Shown here piece by piece: positions 7,093 through 14,246 of a DNA stretch of 21,311 nucleotides; the stretch's first letter is position 1, and each line of letters starts with the position of its first letter. The translations under genes and the position numbers were made by a program. Source of the DNA: Pseudomonadota bacterium (lineage in GTDB: Bacteria > Bdellovibrionota > Oligoflexia > Oligoflexales > Oligoflexaceae). The DNA lies in contig JAKQGS010000370.1 in assembly GCA_029556045.1 (NCBI GenBank), positions 1-21,311 of the forward strand, in the 5' to 3' direction. The notes beneath the pieces are model-generated. The model ran no database searches, was not told the DNA's origin, and was given only the letters and a program-made list of their open reading frames with translations.

Positions 7093-9069
7093 TTACCACT
7101 TGCTTCTTTTCTTTTCGATGGACTCAACACCTGGAGGAAGTGGCGGACACCATGGTTTGCTTTGTGGATCAAAATAAATGGGTTCAGGTAACTGTGCCGC
7201 AGGACTGGTAACCGGCACATCACCACGGCTGTCAACTGGCACATCACCACGGCTGTCAACCGGCACATCACCGCGGCTGTCAACCGGCACATCACCACGG
7301 CTATCAACCGGCACATCACTGCGTGCATCCACCGAGACATCGCCACGGGAGTCGAGCGGGATATCGCCACGTGAATCTACCGGAACATCGCCACGAGAGT
7401 CGACCGGCAGTCCAGTGGGGTTACCGCTCTTTGTTCCAACCTTACGTGCATCCGCGCAGGTGATGGTTTTGATAGCCGCTGTCGTGATACCAACATAATT
7501 GGCTGCAATTCCCCTCACGTCCACACCCACTGCCCCTGTTTTGATCAAATTGGGGTGTGTGGTTTTCGATACGTACTTTTTGAAACCGAGCAAACGGCAT
7601 AGTCCGCGATCACTCTCGGCTGTGCGGCTGATAAATGGCAAATCTTTGCCACGATAATGAAAACGTGGTTCTGAAATCGTCACGCCTTTGGTCGTAAATT
7701 CATACTTGCAGACATCCTGACTCTTCAGCTGTCCATCGTGCAGCGAATACGGGTGGTAGCATACCAAGTCCTGGATGACCGCAACAGAACGACGGGCCGG
7801 ACCAAAACTCACGGCACTGTTACGATCAATGCTTGCGGTTAATGTGCCGGCTGGCTTGCGGGTTTTAGTCAATAGTCTGGGTTGTGCCACAAATCCATAG
7901 AATCGCTCTTCACGATCTTTTCCGCCGTAGTAATCACAAGCACCGTTGATATCTGTTGTATCCGCGTTTAAGTAACGACCGTCGATGGTTGGCATGCGAT
8001 AGATCCGGTGGGTTAGTCCGGAATATTCCACATACGACTCCTCTTCGGGCTTCCAACCGACTGAATCCGCACATCGAGGTTCGGCGATTTTTTTGGCACC
8101 CACCCCAAGGGCGTCGTCCAAACGACAACCTGTGCTCTGACTCCATCCCCCCGAATTGGTGTACACATCCAAGGTGGCATATTCCCTAAAGTCGTAGTCC
8201 TTGATGGATAACTGGTAAAAAGGGGCATTGTCCCCAAATTTACGCATCTTGTAGTCCCCTCCTTCGGCCACCGCCAGCGCGGTGAACTGACCGTGCAATT
8301 CAAGGGAACTTTGGAGGTTGACCCGACCGGCTGCTACGGATGAGGTGTTCTCATTTGGCCAGGTCAATTCGCAAACCACTCCCGATCCGTTCAGGGTATA
8401 AGTGCCGCTTGGATCGATGCTGATGGTGGCTGTGCAATTCCCGGAGCTCAACTCGTAAACATGAGGGGCTTTCCAGGTGATGTATTCAACGTAGGCATTG
8501 TCCAATTTGGAATTCTTATAGATGGACTCCCAGTATTCCGTCCAATCTTTGTCGGTGGCGCCACTCCAAAGGAGGTATTTTGCGGTTTTTGCGGTTTTGA
8601 AATAACCATAATTTTTTGCCCGAATTGCGGCTGCCGCCGCTTTGGATTCTGCCGTACATTCCTCGTCCAGTCCAAATACGGGCTCTTCCGTTTTTTCAGT
8701 TTCAATCTTGCAGTCTCTTCGCCACTCGAGCGACCCCTCATCTTCATTCATTACCAAGTCTCGATCGACTTGTGTTTTCACCCAACTTTCCAAAAAGGCC
8801 CCTTGGGGCTCCGCTTGAGCCGGTGCTTTTCCGGCGGCCACCAAAGCCTGCCAGGCATTATCGTTGGCGGTTTTAATGGCGCCGGCCAGAGAATGATCCA
8901 CCACTTCTTTTTTGAGGAAGTTGTTTAACCGGGAGATGTGATCAAAATAGTCACCGGTGGGCACGATGACCGGCTCCTCCCCCTCTTTGATGGCCGACAC
9001 ACTGCCACGCTGCTTGCAGCCGCCAGCCGCCAATGCAGCCACGACCAACCCACAAAGCCATAATTTCAT
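7093..9069 (-). CDS. Cys-rich lipoprotein with C-terminal RGD octapeptide repeats, function unknown
   Basis: I do not recognise the family. It is a 658-residue lipoprotein. The signal peptide MKLWLCGLVVAALAAGGC ends at lipidated Cys18, followed by KQRG, with no Asp at +2. The mature part carries about twelve further cysteines spread along its length, which suggests disulfides and export. It contains helical, Ala/Lys/Glu-rich sequence (~40-190) and then beta-looking, aromatic and Gly-rich segments (~200-540). Residues 555-618 are eight tandem octapeptides of the form PVDSRGDV, seven of which contain RGD. The tail is Pro-rich (PEPIYF, WCPPLPPG) and ends in a basic EKKRSKW. The ATG is preceded by AGGAG with a 5-base spacer. 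It has its own candidate promoter and terminator, so it is monocistronic. Surface exposure or adhesion is a guess from the repeat, not a demonstrated role. Confidence 0.85.
   Translation of the reverse strand: MKLWLCGLVVAALAAGGCKQRGSVSAIKEGEEPVIVPTGDYFDHISRLNNFLKKEVVDHSLAGAIKTANDNAWQALVAAGKAPAQAEPQGAFLESWVKTQVDRDLVMNEDEGSLEWRRDCKIETEKTEEPVFGLDEECTAESKAAAAAIRAKNYGYFKTAKTAKYLLWSGATDKDWTEYWESIYKNSKLDNAYVEYITWKAPHVYELSSGNCTATISIDPSGTYTLNGSGVVCELTWPNENTSSVAAGRVNLQSSLELHGQFTALAVAEGGDYKMRKFGDNAPFYQLSIKDYDFREYATLDVYTNSGGWSQSTGCRLDDALGVGAKKIAEPRCADSVGWKPEEESYVEYSGLTHRIYRMPTIDGRYLNADTTDINGACDYYGGKDREERFYGFVAQPRLLTKTRKPAGTLTASIDRNSAVSFGPARRSVAVIQDLVCYHPYSLHDGQLKSQDVCKYEFTTKGVTISEPRFHYRGKDLPFISRTAESDRGLCRLLGFKKYVSKTTHPNLIKTGAVGVDVRGIAANYVGITTAAIKTITCADARKVGTKSGNPTGLPVDSRGDVPVDSRGDIPLDSRGDVSVDARSDVPVDSRGDVPVDSRGDVPVDSRGDVPVDSRGDVPVTSPAAQLPEPIYFDPQSKPWCPPLPPGVESIEKKRSKW
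7216..7407 (-). repeat. Eight in-frame 24-bp tandem repeats encoding (P/S)(V/L)D(S/A)R(G/S)D(V/I)
   Basis: Eight exact 24-base units run without gaps. The four units at 7216-7311 (C-terminal in the protein) differ by only one or two bases each. The four at 7312-7407 differ more, mostly at silent positions, including Ser encoded by AGC in some units and TCT, TCA or TCC in others. The unit length is a multiple of three, so copy-number changes keep the reading frame. Confidence 0.97.
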
Positions 9070-9204
9070 AAACCACTCCTATTCATGGTTAAATAGCTTC
9101 ACTAATGCCTTCACTCTCTCGGAATTCGGTGAAAAGAGTTTACGCCGCCAAAATTGCAGGGATCTTTCCAGGACAACAGACGGTGTTTAAACGATTTGTC
9201 TTTT

Positions 9205-9213
9205 ATTATATCA
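9205..9213 (-). promoter_or_regulatory. Candidate extended -10 promoter for the RGD-repeat lipoprotein
   Basis: On the minus strand TGATATAAT is a perfect extended -10 (TGnTATAAT). No good -35 lies 16-18 bases upstream, which is acceptable for extended -10 promoters. The implied leader before the ATG at 9069 is about 130 bases. Confidence 0.5.
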
Positions 9214-9305
9214 GAGAGAAAGTATCGCGGCGTTTACCATCATATGTGATTCATTTAAAGAAAAACAAAATTGGTAAATTATCCCCTTAAACCCGACAGA
9301 TTGGC

Positions 9306-9327
9306 GACCCGTGGGGGGTCATTTTTT
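9306..9327 (+). terminator. Hairpin plus T6 on the plus strand without an obvious plus-strand gene
   Basis: GACCC (9306-9310), loop GTGGG, GGGTC (9316-9320), then A and TTTTTT (9322-9327). The T-run abuts the stop codon of the minus-strand thioesterase. In the minus direction there is no T-run, so it does not look like that gene's terminator. Confidence 0.45.
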
Positions 9328-9746
9328 CACGACACAACCGCCACCCGAAAAACCATATCAGCCACCAGCCGCTGCTGCTGGTCTTGCACTTCAATACCCC
9401 AAAGCTGCGTTGTTTTGCCCCGATGTTTATTGCGGGCTGTTATGGTCAGGACGCCCCCCATTTTCACGGGGCGCACATGGGAGGCGGTGATATCCATACC
9501 AAAAGCCTGCTGGTCTTCCGCTATGCAAAGATTAGCGGCAATACTCCCCAGACTCTCACCCATGTATACCGATACACCGCCATGCAGGTAACCAAACGGC
9601 TGACAGGCGGAAGGGGTTACCTCAAAACTGGCCGTGAGTTCACCGTCTCCGATCTGGGTAAATGCTGCATTCCACTTGGTGGCCAGGGGTGGTATCCACT
9701 GCCGGTTCAATTCTTCCAGCGTGACCGCTTTGGTCCAAAAACCCAT
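9327..9746 (-). CDS. menI: Hotdog-fold acyl-CoA thioesterase, MenI/YdiI-like
   Basis: It is a 139-residue single-domain hotdog thioesterase. The core motif QPFGYLHGGVSVYMGESLGS (49-68) closely follows the E. coli YdiI/MenI sequence as I recall it (KQPFGLLHGGASVVLAESIGS), with the catalytic Glu at position 64 (Glu63 in YdiI). Further matching blocks are ASHVRP (~88-93) and a QLWGIEVQD strand (~113-121). MenI hydrolyses 1,4-dihydroxy-2-naphthoyl-CoA in menaquinone synthesis; PaaI-type relatives act on phenylacetyl-CoA derivatives. Menaquinone genes lie in the same window but 8 kb away, so MenI is the favoured but unproven role. The ATG has a strong AGGAG ribosome site. It diverges from the kynurenine operon across a 247-base region that holds a palindromic operator candidate, so a role linked to that operon cannot be excluded. 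Confidence 0.8.
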   Translation of the reverse strand: MGFWTKAVTLEELNRQWIPPLATKWNAAFTQIGDGELTASFEVTPSACQPFGYLHGGVSVYMGESLGSIAANLCIAEDQQAFGMDITASHVRPVKMGGVLTITARNKHRGKTTQLWGIEVQDQQQRLVADMVFRVAVVS

Positions 9747-9821
9747 GATAGCTCCTCTTTCTGCAGCTCAATGACGATAGACCTATCCTAGCCGCCGCGC
9801 CAAACATGCAAAACATCTATT

Positions 9822-9838
9822 TTAATACATTGTATTAA
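9822..9838. promoter_or_regulatory. Perfect 17-bp palindrome, operator candidate between menI-like gene and kynurenine operon
   Basis: TTAATACA-T-TGTATTAA is perfectly symmetrical around base 9830. It lies 76 bases upstream of the thioesterase start and about 155 bases upstream of the first operon gene. The half-site AATACATT recurs in direct orientation at 9923-9930, inside the spacer of the operon promoter candidate. The size and symmetry suit a dimeric helix-turn-helix regulator of the MarR, TetR, GntR or AsnC/Lrp type. No regulator gene is present nearby. Confidence 0.55.
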
Positions 9839-9909
9839 TTGATCTAATTCCAGCCAAACCCCAATCAGATCCGCGCGATTATCCTCTTCCCAAGGACAGG
9901 GTTTCCCTG

Positions 9910-9939
9910 TTGGTAAATCCCGAATACATTTGCTAGATT
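9910..9939 (+). promoter_or_regulatory. Candidate promoter of the kynurenine operon
   Basis: TTGGTA (9910-9915) and TAGATT (9934-9939) are spaced by 18 bases, each 4/6 to consensus. This would start transcription near 9946 and leave a leader of about 48 bases. A half-site of the upstream palindrome overlaps the spacer. This is a weak match, offered because of its position. Confidence 0.3.
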
Positions 9940-9993
9940 ACCCCGGTCAAAACGCCCAGAAACCAAATTTAGGGAACCAACGGGAGAACATCC

Positions 9994-10776
9994 GTGCAGT
10001 TAAACCTCACCGGCAAACGCGCTTTGGTCTGTGGAGCCAGTCAGGGCATCGGCAAAGCCTGTGCTCAGGAATTGGCACTATTGGGTTGCGATGTCACCAT
10101 TCTGGCACGCCATGAATCCACTTTAGCACCGGCCCTTGCCAACCTGTCCGGACCGGGACGCCACCATACTCTGGCGGTCGATTTAACACAGATCAACCAG
10201 CTCCGAAGCACCATCGACGAATCCATGCAAATACACGGTCCCTTCCATATTTTGATCAACAATGCGGGCGGACCTCCGGGAGGCCCCATCACAGAAGCCA
10301 AGCCCGAAGACTTTATCCGTGCCTTTGAGATGCACATCTTAGCCAATCATACCCTGGCCCAGTTGGTGATCCCGGGCATGAAATCCAACCAATTTGGACG
10401 CATCATCAATATCATTTCCACCTCGGTGAAGATTCCCCTGCCGGGATTGGGTGTATCAAATACCATCCGTGGCGCCGTGGCCAATTGGGCCAAGACCATG
10501 GCCGGTGAACTGGCCTCCTTTGGTATCACCGTTAATAATGTGCTACCCGGAGCCACCGAAACAGAACGTTTGGCGGGAATCATCCGCACCAAAGCCCAAA
10601 AGGCCGGTACGTCGGAAGACGAGATGGCCCTTCACATGCGCCAGGAAATCCCGGCGCGACGCTTTGGCAAACCGGAGGAAATCGCCGCCATGGTGGCCTT
10701 TTTGGCATCACCGGCGGCATCCTATGTCAACGGCACATCCATTGCAGTGGATGGCGGGCGCACCGGCTGTCACTGA
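9994..10776 (+). CDS. Atypical short-chain dehydrogenase/reductase family protein, first gene of kynurenine operon
   Basis: It is a 260-residue Rossmann-fold SDR. The nucleotide-binding motif is GASQGIG (14-20), followed by AVDLT (61-65) and NNAGG (89-93). The usual catalytic tetrad Asn-Ser-Tyr-Lys is altered: aligning by the surrounding motifs gives His114, Ser142, Ser155 and Arg159 (GVSNTIRGA in place of YxASKAA). The C-terminal part has VNNVLPGATET and a normal SYVNGTSIAVDGG. A known FabG-like subgroup of SDRs shows this kind of incomplete active site. The GTG start is preceded by GGGAG at 9982-9986. It lies 14 bases ahead of the aldehyde dehydrogenase gene in an operon devoted to kynurenine breakdown, so it plausibly acts on a ring-cleavage product. 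Its reaction is unknown and it may not be a classical reductase. Confidence 0.85.
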   Translation: MQLNLTGKRALVCGASQGIGKACAQELALLGCDVTILARHESTLAPALANLSGPGRHHTLAVDLTQINQLRSTIDESMQIHGPFHILINNAGGPPGGPITEAKPEDFIRAFEMHILANHTLAQLVIPGMKSNQFGRIINIISTSVKIPLPGLGVSNTIRGAVANWAKTMAGELASFGITVNNVLPGATETERLAGIIRTKAQKAGTSEDEMALHMRQEIPARRFGKPEEIAAMVAFLASPAASYVNGTSIAVDGGRTGCH

Positions 10777-10790
10777 CTGGAGATCATGGC

Positions 10791-12230
10791 ATGAAAAAAA
10801 TTCAAAACTATATCAACGGCCAATTTTGTGATGCCTCGTCCCGGGAAATCATTCCTAACGATAATCCATCCACCGGCGAAGTATACAGCACGATTCCCGA
10901 TAGCACAGATGTCGATGTGCGTTCCGCCGTCGCGGCGGCCAAAGCGGCGTTCCCCCTCTGGTCTTCCACATCTGTGCAAAAGAGATCGCAACTTCTGGAG
11001 CGACTGGCCTGCCTCATTGAAGAGAACCTTGAGGACCTGGCCCAGGCAGAATCCATCGACAATGGCAAACCCATCACCATGTCCCGTGCGGTGGATATTC
11101 CCCGCAGTGCCGCCAACTTTCGTTTTTTCGCGGACGCCATCACCCAGTTCGCCAGCGAATCCCATGCGGATGGTCACACCATTCACTACACGCTGCGACA
11201 ACCGCTGGGAGTGGTGGCCTGCATTTCCCCGTGGAATCTGCCCCTGTATTTGTTTACTTGGAAAATTGCGCCGGCGCTTGCGGCGGGCAATACCGTGGTG
11301 GCCAAGCCTTCGGAAATAACTCCCATGACCGCCTTTCTTCTCTGTGGTCTCGTGGAAAAAGCCGGCTTTCCCGCCGGGGTCCTCAACATCGTGCATGGCC
11401 GTGGCGATCGCGCCGGCACGCCCCTGGTCTCGCACCCGGACGTCAAGGCCATATCGTTTACGGGGGGAACCTCCACCGGAGAGAAAATCGCTGCATTAGC
11501 GGCACCACAATTTAAAAAACTATCCCTGGAGTTGGGGGGTAAAAATCCGGTCATCGTCTTTGCCGATGCGAATTACGACCTGATGATGTCCACGGTTGTA
11601 CGGGCAGCGTTTGCCAATCAGGGACAAATTTGCCTATGCGGCTCCCGCTTTTACGTCGAGCGCTCTCTCTATGAAACCTTCCGTCGGGATTTTGTGGCGG
11701 CGGCCTCCCGTCTGAAAGTCGGCGATCCCCTGGACGAATCAACGGAACAGGGTGCCCTGGTTTCCAAACAACACCTGGAGAAAGTCATGGGTTATGTGTC
11801 GCTGGCAGAATCAGAAGGGGGCAGGATTCTGACCGGTGGCCAGCAGGTACGCCTACCGGGAGCGCAGGCGGGGGGATGGTACATGGCACCCACCGTCATC
11901 GAAGGGTTGCCAACCCAGTGCCGCACCAATCAGGAAGAAATTTTTGGACCGGTTGTCACTATCGCCCCTTTTGACAGTGAGGACCAAGTGGTGGAGGAAG
12001 CCAATAACAGCCCCTATGGCTTGGCAGGTAGCCTATGGACACAGGACATCACGCGGGCGCACCGCATGGCCCATCGCATCGATGCCGGTATGTTATGGAT
12101 CAATAACTGGATGCGCCGGGACTTGCGTACACCCTTTGGGGGTGTCAAAAAATCCGGCGTTGGACGCGAGGGCGGCTGGGATGCTCTGCGATTTTTCACC
12201 GACACCAAAAATATTTCGGTCACCTTTTAG
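10791..12230 (+). CDS. 2-Aminomuconate 6-semialdehyde dehydrogenase (ALDH8-like)
   Basis: It oxidises 2-aminomuconate 6-semialdehyde to 2-aminomuconate with NAD+, in the cytoplasm, and so competes with spontaneous cyclisation to picolinate. The 479 residues match the ALDH superfamily. Visible elements are SPWNLPLYLFTWKIAPALAAGNT (~147-167) with the oxyanion Asn149, FTGGTSTG at 223-230, Glu247 in LELGGKN, and nucleophile Cys281 in GQICLCGSR. The ICLC(G/T)SR form is typical of ALDH8A1 and bacterial AMSDH/hydroxymuconic semialdehyde dehydrogenases, and less so of betaine or generic aldehyde dehydrogenases. GGAG lies 8 bases before the ATG. The upstream SDR ends 14 bases before and the RidA gene begins 8 bases after. 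The ACMSD gene downstream in the operon makes its substrate, which fixes the assignment. Confidence 0.93.
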   Translation: MKKIQNYINGQFCDASSREIIPNDNPSTGEVYSTIPDSTDVDVRSAVAAAKAAFPLWSSTSVQKRSQLLERLACLIEENLEDLAQAESIDNGKPITMSRAVDIPRSAANFRFFADAITQFASESHADGHTIHYTLRQPLGVVACISPWNLPLYLFTWKIAPALAAGNTVVAKPSEITPMTAFLLCGLVEKAGFPAGVLNIVHGRGDRAGTPLVSHPDVKAISFTGGTSTGEKIAALAAPQFKKLSLELGGKNPVIVFADANYDLMMSTVVRAAFANQGQICLCGSRFYVERSLYETFRRDFVAAASRLKVGDPLDESTEQGALVSKQHLEKVMGYVSLAESEGGRILTGGQQVRLPGAQAGGWYMAPTVIEGLPTQCRTNQEEIFGPVVTIAPFDSEDQVVEEANNSPYGLAGSLWTQDITRAHRMAHRIDAGMLWINNWMRRDLRTPFGGVKKSGVGREGGWDALRFFTDTKNISVTF

Positions 12231-12238
12231 GAGTTGTC

Positions 12239-12661
12239 ATGTCGCAGGATGTTCAAAAGTATGAATCCTCCCGAGCACCCAAACCTGTGGGATTGTACCC
12301 GCACGCTAAACGTGTGGGTAATCTGCTTTTTCTCTCCGGCATTGGCCCGCGGGAACGGGATAGCAGCAAGATCCCCGGTGTTGAATTAAACGACAAGGGT
12401 GAGGTGGTGGCTTATGATATCGCCGCCCAGTGTCATTCCGTCTTCCGCAATATCCGTCATGTGTTGGAAGAGGCGGGTTCGGATTGGAGCAAACTCGTGG
12501 ACGTCACCGTGTTTCTCACCGACATCAAACGGGACTTTAAAATCTACAATGAGATCTATGCGGAATACTTCGAGGATTGCCAGCCTTGCCGCACCACGGT
12601 GGAAGTCAATCGACTGCCAACCCCCATCGCCATTGAATTAAAATGCATCGCCACGATTTAA
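12239..12661 (+). CDS. RidA/YjgF-family protein, probable 2-aminomuconate deaminase
   Basis: It probably hydrolyses 2-aminomuconate to 4-oxalocrotonate and ammonia; 2-aminomuconate deaminases of aminophenol- and nitrobenzene-degrading pseudomonads are RidA-family proteins of about this size. It has 140 residues in a single YjgF/chorismate-mutase-like domain, which forms trimers in the family. Visible family features are NLLFLSGIGP (~28-37), AAQCHSVFRNIRHVLEEAGSDW (62-83), VDVTVFLTDI (~87-96) and the substrate-binding Arg in PCRTTVEVNRLP (~116-127), ending in IELKCIATI. AGGAG overlaps the stop codon of the preceding dehydrogenase, so translation is coupled. Generic enamine/imine deaminase activity is the alternative; the location between the aminomuconate-producing dehydrogenase and the dioxygenase favours the specific role. 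Confidence 0.88.
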   Translation: MSQDVQKYESSRAPKPVGLYPHAKRVGNLLFLSGIGPRERDSSKIPGVELNDKGEVVAYDIAAQCHSVFRNIRHVLEEAGSDWSKLVDVTVFLTDIKRDFKIYNEIYAEYFEDCQPCRTTVEVNRLPTPIAIELKCIATI

Positions 12662-12673
12662 GGGAGATTCTCC

Positions 12674-13189
12674 ATGCAACCGTTTCTGCCCCCGTTTAAT
12701 TTCAAGAAGTGGATCGATGAAAATCGTGCATCGCTGAAACCTCCCGTGGGTAACCGCCTGGTATACGAAGACACCGAATTCATGATCATGGTGGTGGGTG
12801 GCCCCAATGCCCGCAAGGACTTCCATGTGAATCGCTCGGAAGAATTTTTCTACCAGATCGAAGGCGACATCAATGTTCGCTCCATAGTGAATGGTGAAAT
12901 CGTTGATATCCCCATCAAAGAGGGTGATATCTTTCTATTGCCCAGTGATGTCCCCCACTCTCCCCAAAGACCAGCAAACACCGTGGGCCTCGTCGTGGAG
13001 CGTAAACGTCGGGAGGGGGAATTGGACGGGTTTCAATGGTATTGCGAGCATTGCGGCACCAAACTCTATGAGGAGTTCTTCAAGTTGCAAAATATCGTCA
13101 CGCAACTACCACCGCTATTTGAGCGATTTTATTCAAACTCCACTCTGTGTACCTGCAAGAAGTGCGGGACCCGGCAGGAGAAACGCTGA
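12674..13189 (+). CDS. nbaC: 3-Hydroxyanthranilate 3,4-dioxygenase
   Basis: This Fe(II) cupin enzyme opens 3-hydroxyanthranilate with O2 to 2-amino-3-carboxymuconate 6-semialdehyde. Its 171 residues equal the bacterial family length. Iron ligands His51, Glu57 and His95 fall at the same numbers as in the structurally characterised Cupriavidus metallidurans enzyme. The substrate-binding Arg47 and Arg99 are also present (NARKDFH, PHSPQRP). The C-terminal rubredoxin-like site is intact: CEHCG (124, 127) and CTCKKCG (161, 164 as the likely pair). GGGAG precedes the ATG. The gene starts 12 bases after the RidA gene and is followed by the decarboxylase that acts on its product. The symbol nbaC is used by homology with bacterial nitrobenzoate/tryptophan clusters; haao is the animal name. 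Confidence 0.97.
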   Translation: MQPFLPPFNFKKWIDENRASLKPPVGNRLVYEDTEFMIMVVGGPNARKDFHVNRSEEFFYQIEGDINVRSIVNGEIVDIPIKEGDIFLLPSDVPHSPQRPANTVGLVVERKRREGELDGFQWYCEHCGTKLYEEFFKLQNIVTQLPPLFERFYSNSTLCTCKKCGTRQEKR

Positions 13190-13215
13190 TTCCCTGTGAC
13201 CGTTGGATGAATCCC

Positions 13216-14235
13216 ATGAAAATAATCGATATCCACACCCATATTATGCCGCCCCAGATGCCGGATTTCAAAAGCCGGTTTGGTTATGGCGGCTTCATCC
13301 GTCTGGATTATGAATCCCCTTGCTGTGCCAGTATGATGCGGGATGATGGCAAATTTTTTCGCAAGGTGCACAGCAACTGCTGGGAGCCCGCCGAGCGATT
13401 GCGGGAATGCGACGAGCATGGCGTGCATGTCCAGGTCCTGTCCACCATACCCGTGCTTTTCAGCTATTGGGCCAAACCGCAGGATGGCCTTGCGGTCTCG
13501 CAATTCCTGAACGACCACCTGGCTGGGGTGGTGGCTGAAAACCCGCGACGTTTTGTGGGGCTAGGCACCATTCCACTGCAGGCACCGGACCTGGCCATTC
13601 AGGAGATGGAACGTTGTGTGAAGGAGCTGGGATTTCCGGGTGTGGAAATCGGCTCACACGTCAATGAATGGAACCTGAATGCTCCGGAGCTGTTTCCGGT
13701 ATTTGAGGCGGCAGCTGCTTTAGGAGCCGCAGTATTCATACACCCATGGGACATGATGGGCACGGACAAGATGCCCCAGTATTGGCTACCATGGCTGGTG
13801 GGCATGCCGGCAGAAACTTCCCGCGCCATCTGTTCGATGATCTTTGGCGGTGTCTTGGAGCGTCTGCCGTCGTTGCGCGTTGCTTTTGCCCATGGAGGCG
13901 GTTCCTTCCCCCTGACCATTGGGCGCATTGAACATGGATTTAACGTGCGCCCGGATTTGTGCGCTGTTGACAACCCCATCAATCCCCGCGCTTATCTCGA
14001 TCGCATCTACGTGGATTCTCTGGTGCACGATGCCGAGGCCCTCCGCTTTCTGATCAAAGTCATGGGAGAGGAACGCATCATGCTGGGCTCCGACTACCCG
14101 TTTCCTTTGGGCGAGGCGGTTCCCGGTTCATTGATCCAAGAGATGCCTGATTTGAGCCATAAAACGCGAGCGTCATTGCTCTGGGACAATGCTGTGCGCT
14201 GGCTAAATCTTCCTGACGATCGTTTTTTACCGTGA
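13216..14235 (+). CDS. nbaD: 2-Amino-3-carboxymuconate 6-semialdehyde decarboxylase (ACMSD)
   Basis: This amidohydrolase-superfamily Zn enzyme decarboxylates ACMS to 2-aminomuconate 6-semialdehyde and diverts it from quinolinate. It has 339 residues from MKIIDIHTHIMPP; typical ACMSD is about 335. The metal ligands are visible: the HxH pair His7/His9, His of FIHPWDMM (~177), His of FAHGGGSFP (~226) and Asp of LGSDYPFPLG (~292). Long blocks are nearly identical to the animal enzyme as I remember it (RFGYGGF, FSYWAKP, RRFVGLGT, YWLPWLVGMPAETS, RPDLCA). The start is chosen at 13216 because family proteins begin with MKIDIHTH. ATG 13207 (GGATGA overlaps) is an alternative, and the open frame back to 13147 overlaps the previous gene and is unlikely. 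It lies 26 bases after the dioxygenase gene, the widest gap in the operon. Confidence 0.97.
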   Translation: MKIIDIHTHIMPPQMPDFKSRFGYGGFIRLDYESPCCASMMRDDGKFFRKVHSNCWEPAERLRECDEHGVHVQVLSTIPVLFSYWAKPQDGLAVSQFLNDHLAGVVAENPRRFVGLGTIPLQAPDLAIQEMERCVKELGFPGVEIGSHVNEWNLNAPELFPVFEAAAALGAAVFIHPWDMMGTDKMPQYWLPWLVGMPAETSRAICSMIFGGVLERLPSLRVAFAHGGGSFPLTIGRIEHGFNVRPDLCAVDNPINPRAYLDRIYVDSLVHDAEALRFLIKVMGEERIMLGSDYPFPLGEAVPGSLIQEMPDLSHKTRASLLWDNAVRWLNLPDDRFLP

Positions 14236-14246
14236 AAGGCCCGACC

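Noticed and set aside
7216..7407. Regularly repeated 24-bp units that could be mistaken for a CRISPR array
   Set aside because: The units are contiguous with no unique spacers and encode an in-frame octapeptide repeat in a real gene.
7178..7498. Plus-strand open frame of about 106 codons encoding TGTSPRLS-type repeats
   Set aside because: It is the antisense shadow of the octapeptide array; repeats of a multiple of three bases stay open in several frames, and there is no ribosome site.
9105..9290. Plus-strand 61-codon frame upstream of the orphan terminator
   Set aside because: It has a basic, unrecognisable sequence with no clear ribosome site, and lies over the leader region of the lipoprotein.
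10770..11435. Long minus-strand frame of 221 codons inside the aldehyde dehydrogenase gene
   Set aside because: The sense strand has full ALDH motifs; the antisense frame has Gly/Arg-rich composition typical of a shadow frame.
13147..13215. Upstream extension of ACMSD to 13147
   Set aside because: It would overlap the dioxygenase gene by 43 bases and add residues absent from the family, which starts at MKI(I)DIHTH.
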